Source: Anopheles merus (taxonomy: Eukaryota > Arthropoda > Insecta > Diptera > Culicidae). Taken from it: DNA of 64,000 nucleotides. The notes below the pieces were generated by a model that was given only the letters and a program-made list of their open reading frames with translations, was not told where the DNA came from and made no database searches. Positions 47,571 to 58,900 of this stretch are shown here, in pieces (the stretch's first letter is position 1; each line of letters opens with the position of its first letter). Both the position numbers and the translations under genes were made by a program. The DNA is taken from NCBI RefSeq assembly GCF_017562075.2, contig NC_054081.1:21671977-21735976 (forward strand), given 5' to 3'.

Positions 47571-48243
47571 TTATTAAAAACGTGCTTAGGTTCTATTTAA
47601 CATTAATATTTACAATGAACTACGCAGAACTTCTATGTCAATCACAGCATCATTGTTTCCAATGATGTGGGTGACATAGTTCACAAACAAACTTAGGATA
47701 TTGCTGCGTTTAACTGCACTAATGCCATTTAGTACAGGCAAACGCAACAAACCGAACAATAACATTGACGAAGACGGACACCCTGAATTTACAACGCTAA
47801 TTCGCTGGTGCAGAATCTGCCAAGCATCAGCGACTCTTCTGCAGCCAGCGAATTTGTGTTCCAGGGTGTCTATTGCAGGACGAAACGAACATGACGGAGA
47901 TGGGACGCGATTCATTCGATGCAGAAGCTCGCCATGGCTGATCTTGCCGCTTACCAGCAAGAAGAGCGTGCTGCGTTGAAGGGACGATAACAGGAACGGT
48001 GAATATTGCCCCAGAGTAGCCGCCAATTCACTGACGGATTTTCCAAGGCTACCTTCGGCTCAAGTAGCACTTCCGTCAGTGTTTGGCGAATCCAGCGTGT
48101 CGTGATGGTGTCTGATGGTGGTTGATAGCCAAGTTGCTGTATGACGATACGCAGACACGGGTACTCGTTTTTTTGGGATGAGGTAGTCACCACCGAGATG
48201 TCGTCAGCGTACGCATTGACCAGGTCATCCTGGTCGCAGCATA

Positions 48244-49760
48244 CCCAAGGAACATTTTAAATCGTATCATAGTTTTAACGATGTTGCTACGGACATTTCA
48301 TTAAGCCTTATTTTTTCATTTGAAAGTCGTCTATGAACTCATAAGACTAAAATAAAACTAACTTAAGACTGAAAGGGCCCATCTACAGAACTCTGTTAAG
48401 ACTACTAGTTAAAACCATTTCTAGAACTTTAAAACGTGAGGCGCTAATAAACTATCAAAATTACAACATATTGCAATGGATATGTTCTTGAGATGGCAAT
48501 GAAGCATTCAATATGAAGTCATAATAATGATTGAGAGTTATTTGCATATTTTTATGTTGTATTGATATTTTTTCTGTTGATCTCGCTCGCGTACGAGCAG
48601 AAATCCATGCCAAGAAAATTTCACTGTTGAAATACATTATAATAATTTGAAAAATATCAAAGCGCCTCAATAATATGCAACTTTTAAGTTTGAAAATAGA
48701 TTATTAAAAAATACAGATTCGTTTTAAACGAGCACAATTTGCACCAAAAGGAGTGTCGTAATAAACATGAGGTGAAGGTCGTTTTGGAAATTGCCTTTTT
48801 TTCTATTTGTCATGTATACTACGAATTTGTTTTTAAATATATCAACATGGTTGACACATATTGCACACACAAATGAACAATCATATTGATAAAAATGGAT
48901 TTCATTGCCTTAAGATCAGAAGGACTTTCCGGATCACAAGTTCAGTTGATTTGCAGTGCAATAAATGTGGCCAAGATCTTTTTAAACAGCACATAGCTTT
49001 AGAATGCGCTTGTGCAGACTAATAAGTTTTAAGAATCTCCTCGTACAGGCAGTGTCAGAGATACGCAGAATCTGGTATACGCATTTTTATAGAATCGTGG
49101 ATTTTTCAGTTTTATCTATTTTTCTTTATTGATAAAATTAGAAACACACCAAATAATATTTGCAGGGGATAAAATCACCCATTACAAGCAAAAGGAAAAT
49201 AAATTTGAATATTGTTTGGCTGAAAATCCCAGAATACAATTTATGAAGAAGTTACTCGGTTTTATGAGAAATACTCGGCTTATCAAATTTTTTCGTTAAT
49301 AGCGTATTTCAAGTACAACCTGTATAGCCTGTTTCAAGTTCCCTTCGTCCAACACTTAATATATATTTAATAAGAACAATTGATATTGATGCCTTAGTCT
49401 CAAATAACAAGTCTTGAAACGAGCTTAAGAATACATTTACAGGTTGATTAAAGCCAGCCATCAATACTCAAATTTTAGTTTGAACAGACAGTCTTATAAG
49501 CATCATAGTCTCATGTAACAAGTCTTCAAACGTGCTTAATAATGCGTTTACAGGTTGATTAGAGCCAGCCATAAAAACCCCTATTTTAGTTTTAACAGAC
49601 AGTCTTATAAGCGACTTCAGAACGTTTTAAAGGTTTAACAACTTTGAAGGCTGTTAAGCATCTTCGAAAGACATGTTAAATCTATGTGGCTCAGTGTACT
49701 CATAGTAAAGAATGCTTTAAGACATGTTTAAGTGTAAAGGTGTGGGAAATGTTTCTTGGG
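48244..49760. mobile_element. MITE with CCCAAG ends and TA TSD, inside the old LINE
   Basis: Ends CCCAAGGAACATTT and, complementary, CCCAAGAAACATTT, flanked by TA (48242-48243, 49761-49762). Removing it and one TA rejoins the LINE frame (LEG|ICCDQDDLVNAYADD). 1517 bp, non-coding, with a 111-bp internal tandem duplication (about 49392-49613) and a nested MITE at 49046-49322. Confidence 0.82.
49046..49322. mobile_element. small TA-flanked MITE, diverged CAGG...CCTG type
   Basis: 277 bp from CAGGCAGTGTCAGAGATACG to gcgtatttcaagtacaacctg, TA at 49044-49045 and 49323-49324. Ends are diverged but follow the CAGG / CGTAT pattern of the other pogo/Tigger-like MITEs. Confidence 0.6.
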
Positions 49761-49878
49761 TATGCCTTCTAGTCTGGTTATGAGGGGATGAAGGTATAGG
49801 ATGAAAAGGTGCATGGAAAGTGGATCCCTCTGACGAACGGATCGTCGGATGGAAATAGGGGGAGATAGGGATCCGTTG

Positions 49879-51369
49879 TAGTGATGCGCGTTGCGTTCCG
49901 AACCTGCCAGGTGCGATCCGTTCCAGCATGCAAGCATCCGGACCGCGATCCTTATTTTTTACCCAAGCAGGTTCAAACTGAACCTGTTGCTCCTACCGTT
50001 CTTTGCGATCCGACCTGAACCGACTGTTATCAACGATCTTATCGATCCGATCTGAACCGGCTGCTCTCAGCGTTCTCGGCGATCTGTGCTGGGCCGGTTG
50101 CTCTCAGTGCTTATTGCGATCCGGCCTAGAACGCACGACATTCTACTCTCTTTGTTTTGATGAGCCGGTTTGCCGGTTCAATTTAAACCTGTTTCTCTCA
50201 GCGTTCTTTTCGATCCAGTCTGGAACGCACGATCATCTGCTCTCTTTCGTACGATGGGCCGATTTGGTACTTACAAGGGAGTAGGTAAAATCTGAACCTG
50301 TTTCTCTCAGCGTTCTTTTCGTTCCGGTAAAGAACGGCGTTCTCTTTGCTTCTTTCTAGTATGGACACACACACACACATTCTGTCTATGTGAGTGATAA
50401 CAGCGCAAGCCATACTCTCTCAGTCAAAGAGATAACGGTACAACACCCGAGCCGTGAAGCCAGGATAGAGATTTGTGATTGGTGGGAAGCTAATCGCCAA
50501 AATTTAAAGAGACAATCCTGCACTAGCGGTAAGCGCAATGACTGAAATGTTTCTCTTCTGCCATATGGATGTTATCAGTATAGGTGCGTTATTTTGACTG
50601 GATTGTGGTAGTCAATGAATTGCTATGCGTCTGGTGCTAAGCTGCTTCGTCGCGCATGCATCTCCAATGAACTAGTTTGAATTTTTACCTTAGATCTTCT
50701 TTGTGCAACTAAATATTGAGGGTGCATGACATGTTTATCCTTCCGCAATAATTTATTTAACGCCGTTTATCGCCCCGTGAAACAGAAACAGAAACAACTT
50801 AACAGTCTATGTATTTTAAATAAATGAATGTTATTCGATGCTATCTGCTTCTATTAAGAAATATCAAATCAAACGGTTTAGTTTAATCCATACGAAATTT
50901 AAAAAGCCGATTAAACTTGTAAGCTTTATGATTTTGCATCAAAATTCCATACGCGTTGCAACAAATTTCTGATTTACTACTTTATTTTGAAGTATGAAAA
51001 GGGAATAATGATTAATTTTAGTAAAAACAAACAAAATTCCTTAAGCTTTTAATGAGGAACTGGATAGCTGGAAAGGAACTGTATAGCGGGCTACTTAAGT
51101 TAAGCGAGTATATTTTAGTAGAAGAATAGTTTTACACATTCAGTAAACTATCATTAAGCTTTGTTTTAATTGAAACTGTGTGATTACTGCACAAAAATAT
51201 AAAACAAATATTCAAAGAATACTTTGAAGTTAACCATATATAAAGTGAGCAACTGAAAAAAGCGTAACCATGGTAGGTCATCTTGAACCTGCGTTCCGCG
51301 TTCCGTTCTTTTTCTCCAGATGGGCAGGTTCGTTCCGTTCCTCGATTTTCGGAACTATTCTCATCACTA
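49879..51369. mobile_element. hAT-like non-autonomous element with 8-bp TSD
   Basis: Ends TAGTGATG and CATCACTA, followed inward by gttgcgttccgaacctgc and its counterpart. Perfect 8-bp target duplications ATCCGTTG at 49871-49878 and 51370-51377. TAGTGATG ends plus 8-bp duplications are typical of hAT elements. The left 500 bp repeats, imperfectly, a unit with gatccg, tgaacc and ctctcagcgttctt (about 49980-50330). No transposase is present. It sits in the old LINE and its removal restores RILING-SLSPP. Confidence 0.9.
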
Positions 51370-52083
51370 ATCCGTTGATTAGGATACGAGAGGAGGACTG
51401 ATCACCAAACCTTCTCAAAAGCCCCAACAGCCCAGGATTGAAACCCATAGAGATCATGTTATTAAAGAGGAAGCCTCTATCGACGCAATCGAACGCCGGC
51501 GAGAGATCAAAGGAGATGAGTTTACCACACTTGCGTTTCATCTTCAAATCAACCACCCTCTCCGTAACAGAGAGTACAGCTTGAAAAATGTTGCAAGGTT
51601 TCTTGCAACACTTTTGCGCTGTCGAGATTATTCCCCATTTCTCGATTATACAATCGAGACGGGGTTTAATAACCTTCGACAAAAGCTTGTAGTCTGTGTT
51701 AAGGAGTGATATAGGTCGAATTGAAGACATGGTATCCCCACCCCCCTTTTCCCTCACCAGCACTTTGACCCTCTCGACGAAGCTTCGAGGAATTTCTCCG
51801 CGGAGTGCCTCATTGAGCACGAGCCCAAGCTCGCGCTCGATGACGTCGAACGCGCGGAGATAAACCTCTTTGGGTATTCCATCCGGGCCAGGGGACTTTC
51901 GAGACTGGGAGTTTTTGATCGCATAGAGGATCTCACCAGAAGTGATTTCCTCCATGCAACCATTATTGATCTCACAATCTTCAGGAATGACGCGTGTGCA
52001 TGTGAATGTGTCGTCTGTTTGTGTGTTGTCTGTGTTGTCTGTGGTGTATAGCTCTGAAAAGAAGCTCCTAATGTGAACATTTA

Positions 52084-52411
52084 TACTCCATACGCGATAT
52101 ACGCAATTTCGATATACGCGATTTTCTTTATTTGACAGTTCTTATACTAATTTGACGCATCAAATGTCTAACTCAAAATAAATTCCGTTTTGGTCGAATT
52201 TTAAAAACCATTTTAAATGATACAAAACTGTAATTTTCAGTTGAAATCAGATCAAATAACTAATTTAATGGCTAAAACCTACCCCTTCAAGCAGAATGAT
52301 ACGAAAATTGGCTATAATTTGACCGAAAACATCGAAATTTGACTTACGCTAATATTCGAGATACGCGATTGCCTTCATTCCGCATTAATAGCATATATCG
52401 GGGAGTACCTG
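52084..52411. mobile_element. CAGGTACTCC-family MITE lacking its left end
   Basis: Matches the MITE at 4442-4796 from about base 14 to its right end atcggggagtacctg, followed by TA (52412-52413). Confidence 0.75.
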
Positions 52412-52413
52412 TA

Positions 52414-52826
52414 TATGGTATGGTCCAATAAACTCCGTGGTAAACCAAAAACTCAGTGATACTCAAATGGATGATTGTCATAGCAGCTCTTAATTACCTA
52501 CTGTTATTACGACAGATCAGAAGAATCGAAGCTTTGGGATAAAATCATAGTAATTATTCTAATCATTGTTTTTGTACTACTTGGATTGCAAATTCTTATA
52601 TTTTTAATTGAAACGAAACATCAATTTTATCCCGAAACTGGGTGTGAAACCGGGTAAATCTGTTAGTATTAAATAAATATCGAAAGCCTGTATGAGCTGG
52701 CATCACAAACCAATCTCAGCAACACGAACCGCTCACCACAGATCAACCCGTTTGCCAAACGGATAGCTCACAATAAATAGCTTCGTGTTCTATTAGCCTT
52801 TCGTGTTCCGTTAGCCTTTCGTGTTC
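52414..52826. other. unassigned sequence with a short tandem repeat
   Basis: Mostly AT-rich. At about 52783-52830 an 18-bp unit (agcctttcgtgttc...) is repeated nearly three times just before the CR1-C endonuclease frame; it may be the decayed ORF1/ORF2 junction. Confidence 0.4.
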
Positions 52827-53733
52827 TATTACCAAAATGTTCGAGGCCTTAGCACCAAACATAATGAATTGCGCCTTTCTGCGAATGAATCAGGGTTTGA
52901 CACGCTTTCCCTTTCTGAAACCTGGTTAAACGATCGTCCAACATGGTCCTGGATAGTGATTCCTACAACATATACCGTTGCGATCGCAGCAGGTTAAACA
53001 ATGAACGTTCGCGTGGGAGTGGTGTGCTACTTGCATGTTCCGGTCGATATCCTTCTGTGGCACCTAACATTAATCAACCCACGCTTGAAGTTTCATGTAT
53101 ACGTGTTTCTTTTTCTAAGTTTCGTCTTTATGTGGGGATTGTTTATGTGCCACCTTATTTAAGCAGCGACTGCAACTATTTAGAATCCCTTCCTGCTTTC
53201 ATCAGCGATGCATACATGCAAATGAAACCGAATGATTATCATATCCTTCTTGGCGACTTCAATCAATCTGCGTTAGAGTGGTCGCTTGCAGTGGCAGTAA
53301 GGTCAGATTAATCTTTACCTATAAGACATTATGCGCCACATATCTCTTCGAATTTATCCAGTTCCTGCTTTTTGGATGTGATAAATTTGCATGAACTCTA
53401 TCAGCTGAACGGGATGCATTCCCGCATACATTTAAATCATTATCTGGACCTGGTGCTCTCCAGCTCTGCTGCTGCTGCTTGTTGTTCTGTGTATCCTGCT
53501 TCGTCACTGCTCCTGCCCCAGGATACCCATCATCCTGCACTAGAAAATGCGTTACCGTCTTCTTTATTTAGGGCTAGTAGGGTTAGGAATGTATTGCGTT
53601 GTGCTCCTAATTCATTGAGTGTTCGTTATAATTTTCGTCTCACAGACTATCGTAAACTTAATTCTATTGTATCTCGTTCCGACTGGTTTTTTTATCAATG
53701 TACATCGATCGACGAGGCTGCCCATTCGTGTAA
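52827..53733 (+). pseudogene. CR1-C: 5' part of a CR1-like ORF2, truncated
   Basis: Reads YYQNVRGLSTKHNELRLS, LSETWLNDR, (frameshift near 52940) YNIYRCDRSR, GVLLACSGR, YVGIVYVPPYLS, LLGDFNQSALEW, (frameshift near 53310) and LYQLNGMHSRIHLNHYLDLVL up to DWFFYQCTSIDEAAHSCN. This is the endonuclease and linker of a CR1-like ORF2. It stops at 53733, where the tandem-repeat tail of a minus-strand LINE begins, so the rest was separated or lost by that insertion. Confidence 0.85.
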
Positions 53734-53806
53734 TGTTTATGTTTATGTTTATGTTTATGTTTATGTTTATGTTTATGTTTATGTTTATGTTTATGTTTAT
53801 GTTTAT
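53734..53806. repeat. (GTTTAT)n, 3' tail of CR1-D
   Basis: About twelve hexamer units. On the minus strand they follow the 3' untranslated region of CR1-D, so they are its replication tail, not part of CR1-C. Frames across it give meaningless YVYV or MFMF runs. Confidence 0.85.
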
Positions 53807-55339
53807 TTGTCTATCGATGGACAATAATACCCTCTCGAACCATTCTAGCAATGTTTTACAATGAGTGTTTTACAATGGATTACAATAACATAGAACATAA
53901 AAATGTGCACTATGGAACCAAATTTAACACAGAAACACGATCATTAAACTTAGTTGGCGAAATCCTCGGCTCAAAAGCGTCGCTGACGGCGTTGAAAGCA
54001 CGGTACATGAGTAGGAACGGGTCAGAGGAGCCAAATTGCGTTCTACGGTCGTCGAGGACCAACATTGCCCGAGTCCGGAGCGGCCTGGCCGGAACGTACA
54101 GATTGATGGCAGCCAGTAGTGACGCAGAGTCAATACGGCCGTCGAGAAGTCCCGTGATGAACGACATCCTGGCTTTTTGTATTCGCTCACTTAGGGTGGG
54201 TAACCCGAGTAGTAAACACCTAGTCCGGTAATCGAGACTTTGGTTCCATGAGCGAAGTGCAAATCGTATAATTTTGCGCTGGATTGATTCCAATTGAGCT
54301 AACGGACGCGCTGCAGTTGGCCACCATACGATATTTGGATATTCCATCAACGACCGGATAAGTGAGCAATAGAGCGCCTTGATGCAAGGTACATCATTAA
54401 GCTCGCGAGTCATATTGATAACTAGTCCTAGCATTCTATTGCTGCTGGCTACTACGTGATCCAGCTGATCCTTAAATGATAGTTTTGTATCGAGCAAAAC
54501 ACCTAGATCCATAACACATTGTTTTCGCGCCAAGGACTGTCCATCAAGCGCATATTCATACAATGATGGGCAGCGAGAACGACTGAAAGTGATGGCTTCA
54601 CATTTATCTGTGCATAGGGATAAAGCATTACGGTTGCACCAACACTGGAACTCATGCAAGGAAGTTTGCAGTCGGGCGTGGTCTTCTGGTTCACGAATAA
54701 CACGAAAAATATTCGCGTCTTCTGCGTACAGTAGATGATTATCAGCCGGAAGGATCAACGTCGCATCGTTGATGAAAAGAAGGAACAGCAAAGGACCCAG
54801 GTTGCTGCCCTGCGGGACTCCAGAAGATGCATGCACTGGACTTTACATGTACGGGCCTAACTTTACAGAATATTGACGATCTGTAAGGTACGATCTAAGC
54901 AACATTATCATAGGGTTTGGGAGACCAAGTAAGTCGAGTTTCGCTAGCAAGATAGAGTGCGATACACTGTCGAATGCTGCCTTGATATCCGTATAAATAG
55001 CATCTAGTTGTAAACCGTTATCGATAGATTTATGGCATTTGCTAACAAATTCTAGTAGATTAGTCGTTGTAGATCGCCTTGGTACAAAACCATGTTGATT
55101 CACACTAATATAGTTGCAGGCCGAGGCCAACAATGGCTCGTAGATTAGCATTTTGAACACCTTTGCACACACGCTGAGTGAGGTTATGCCACGATAGTTT
55201 ACAGCATCATTCTTACAGCCCTTCTTGTAGATGGGTGTCATCCAGGAAGATTTCCAAGTGGCAGGAAAGGTTCCAAATCTCAGGGACTCCTTAAAAATCT
55301 TCATCAGCGAGGGAGCAAGCGCAGAAGCACACCACTTAA

Positions 55340-55380
55340 GGATAACGGCCGGTATACCATCTGTATACCGGCCGTTATCC
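55340..55380. repeat. 18-bp perfect hairpin in CR1-D
   Basis: GGATAACGGCCGGTATAC, 5-bp loop, then its reverse complement. One arm is the normal LINE sequence (coding DGIPAVIL); the other is an inverted extra copy at a deletion edge. Confidence 0.9.
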
Positions 55381-55939
55381 TAATCCCGTTATCCTCCTAA
55401 GGGGTATATGAGGATTTAACACGTTTGATGGCTTGGTAGCCCAGTAGATTTTCGTTTTTTGTCCATATAACTCCAAAAGCGCCTAGGGTACTTGCAGAGG
55501 GAACGTGCAGTTTGTTTCAAATAACTTCGGTGACAGGATCTATTATATCGGCGATAGAGAGAATGAACTCTGTTGTAGTAAAGACGTGACGTGCTGTTTC
55601 GTTCTGTTCGTTGATCAGAATAGGCTTTTCTTTTTTTCTTTTTTTAATGCATTTAGTGTGCGATCAGCCCATGGTGGCCCACGACGAGGAATTTTAACAG
55701 GAGTGCATTCACATATAGCAGATCTCATGAACTCACAAAAAGCCTCTGTGGCATCGTCAATGGTTGAATAGTCCGAACAGTTAAAAGAATTGTCAAAAGA
55801 TAAAATCAGTCGCTCCAATTTTGGAAGGTCAACACGAGCATAATTCAGCCTTTTATCAGCATCAATGGCTGTAGCGATCGTAACTGGGGCTACGTTGTCC
55901 AAATCAAAGTCAAGCGATGGGTGGTGTTCGTCGATAGTA

Positions 55940-58900
55940 CTTACTTACTTATCCGGCACTACAACCGCTTTGCGGTCTTGGCCTGCCTCAGGAGTGTCCG
56001 AAACCGCTCACGGTCTCGCGCCTTCGTCTGCCAGTCCGTTATCCCGGCCTTAATGGCGGACGCCTCCACGCCATCTTGCCACCTCAATTTGGGCCTACCA
56101 CGCCTCCTCTGTCCTTGTGGACGGCCTAAAAAGACTTTACGGGCTGGGTCGTCCGTTTCCATGCGTATAACATGGCCAGCCCACCGGAGCCTGGCGAGCT
56201 TTATACGCTGTACGACAGTGAGGTCGCCGTACATCTCGTATAGCTCGTCATTATAGCGGCTCCTCCATTGTCCTTCCACACATACGGGGCCAAGTATCCT
56301 TCTGAGCATCTTCCTCTCGAACGCGGCTAAGAGGGTTTCGTCAGATTTGGACAGTGTCCATGTCTCAGAGGCGTATGTGAGTACTGGTACTATATAGGTA
56401 CTATATAGTCCCAGCTTCGTCCGTCGCGACAGGTTCTTTGAGGTAAACTGCTTTTTCAGGCTGTAGAATGACCGGTTGGCAGCCAGCATCCTTGCGCGCA
56501 ACTCAGCTTCCATGCTGTTGTCGTTGCTGACCTTTGACCCAAGATAGGTGAATTGTGGGACGACTTCAAAAGTGCGTTCACCTATCTGTACGTCACACCT
56601 ACGTAGATTCGGATTATTTATTGGTAGGTCCGCTGATGTTGCCACCATCAGTTTGGTCTTTGCCTCGTTTATCTGCAATCCGAGGCTCTCTGCCGCCTGC
56701 TCAATCCCTTGGTAGGCTTCTGCTACATAGGAGAGCCGCAGACCAATGATGTCTATATCATCAGCGTATGCCAGGATCTGGGTTGACTTATAGAAGATGG
56801 TTCCCGTAGTCTCCACCCTCGAGTCGCGGATGGCCCTCTCTAGCGCCAAGTTGAATAGGAGACAGGCAAGCCCGTCCCCCTGGCGCAGACCTTTGGTGGT
56901 AGCAAAAGGTCCTGAGAGTTTTCCATCCACCCTCACCTGGCATGTGACGTTGGTCATAGTCATTCTAACTAGCCTTATCAGTTTGGCCGGGATTCCAAAT
57001 GAGCTCATAGCGTCGTACAGTTTTACCCTGGCTATGCTATCGTATGCGGCTTTGAAGTCTATGAAGAGATGGTATGTGTCGTTTTTGTATTCAGCCATCT
57101 TCTCCAAGATCTGCCGCATGGTGAAGATCTGATCAGTGGTTGATTTTCCGTTTCGGAATCCTCTTTGATAGTTTCCTACTATCTCTTCGACGTGCGGGAC
57201 AAGGCGATCCTGAAGGATCAGGGAGAATATTTTATAGGCGGTATTCAACACCGTAATACCCCTGGAGTTGTTGCAGTCCAACCTGTCTCCCTTCTTGTAT
57301 ACGGGGTAGATGATGCCGAGATGCCAATCACAAGGCATCGATTCGCTATCCCACACCTCAGTAACAATTTGATGAATCTCGTTTTCTAGTCGTGCACCTC
57401 CATTCTTGACCAGTTCAGCTGCAATTCCGTCGGTTCCGGGTGCCTTGTTATTTTTCAGCCGACGGATAGCCTTTCGTGTTTCTTCTATGCTAGGTGGCAG
57501 TAGCATGACACTATCTGCTAGTGGCGCTTCTAGCTGTTCGTTTAACTGGTCGTTGAGTAATTCATCAAAGTACTGAGCCCACCGCGAGAGGACCTCTGGC
57601 TGGTTACTAACCAGATCTCCATCCTTGTTGCGACAGCAGGTTACCTTAGGTACCACGTTGTTTCGGTGACCTGCTATCGCTTGGTAAAACTTTCGTGTCG
57701 GTCCGTACGCCTCTCTGGTTTGCTCGAGTTCCCGCATGTTTTGCTCTTCCAAAGCATGCTTCTTAGAGCGGTGAACTCGTTTCTCTTCGCGTCTGAGCCG
57801 TGAATATTCCTCTGCGCATGCCCGCGTTCTATGCCGTTGCTGCATTGCTCGGTATGCAGTATTCTTACGTTCGGTCACTTGTCTGCATTCATCGTCGAAC
57901 CAGCCAGATTTGGTGTTGCCACGACGTGGTGGGAGTATATTTCTTGCACAGTTTATTATTTTTGTTTTTAGAGCGTTCCACCTCTCGCTCGTAGTTTCAT
58001 ATCTGTTTTCTGGTAGTAGAGACTCGTCTAAAGCGGCTTTGAATTCCTGTTGGACAGTAATGTCCCTTAGAGAGTCCGTGTTGAGCCGAGGCTGCGTGTT
58101 TTCTCCGGCCCCATTGGCGCGGGGGCGGGCGATTCTACAACGTATCACTAAGCCAACCAAGTAGTGATCGGAATCGATATTGGCTCCTCGATAAGTTCTG
58201 ACGTTTAACAGGCTCGACTGTCGTCGGCGGCTTATTAACACGTGGTCGATCTGGTTGAAGGATTCGCCATCCGGGTGCGCCCACGTCATTTTGTGGATGT
58301 CCCTCCGCGCAAATTTGGTACTTCCTACAACCAGATTGTTCGCTGCGGCGAACTGGACCAATCTACTACCATTATCGTTACTGTGCTCATGCAGACTGTG
58401 ACAGCCAGTGTATTGGCGGTACATTGGCTCCCTACCGACTTTTGCGTTGAAGTCCCCCAGGATGATTTTGAGGTCATGCCTGGGGCACGCATCTATAGTT
58501 CTAGCGAGGCGGCCGTAAAAAAGGTCCTTCTCCTCTTCCTCTTTATCTTCGGTAGGGGCGTGAACGTTTATGAGGCTTATATTAAAAAATTTGCCTCGCA
58601 TGCGCAGGGTGCATAGCCTATCGTTTATAGCCTTGAAATCTATGATTACGGATTTCAGCCGGGGACCTACGGCGAAACCCGTTCCGAGCACGTGGTGGCG
58701 GTCGTGGCAGCTGTAGTAAATATCGTAGCATTGCTTACCACGCCTGTTGTGCACACCGTTCCCTAGCCACCGAATCTCTTGTAGAGCTACGAGGTCCATG
58801 CTCAATGTGGCTAGGGCGTCATCAAGTTGTTTCAAGGCTCCGGCTTTGCTAAGAGTGCGTACGTTCCATGAGCCCATTTTAATCGTTGTCCGGGGGCATT

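Larger units (their letters stand above)
47571..52083 (-). pseudogene. old non-LTR retrotransposon ORF2 fragment (L1/I-like), with two nested insertions
   Basis: Minus strand, in three pieces: 52083-51378, 49878-49763 and 48241-47571. Piece 1 has SPGPDGIPKEVY, IRPISLLNTDYKLLSKV, ISFDLSPAFDCVDRGFL and RILING. Piece 2 has RSVRQRDPLSMHLFILYLHPL. Piece 3 has DDLVNAYADDISVV and then the C-terminal zinc-finger-type region (HGELLHRMNRVPSPSCSFRPAIDTLEHKFAGC). The frame joins cleanly across both insertions when one target copy is kept, so these are successive parts of one RT. Parts between YADD and the C-terminus are missing, and there are stops and frameshifts. The endonuclease end is absent. It differs from the CR1 and RTE copies; exact clade is uncertain. 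Confidence 0.8.

Noticed and set aside
53372..53864. An ORF ending in VYVYVY / MFMFMF
   Set aside because: Only the first 120 codons are real CR1-C sequence; the rest is the (GTTTAT)n tail of the opposite-strand LINE.
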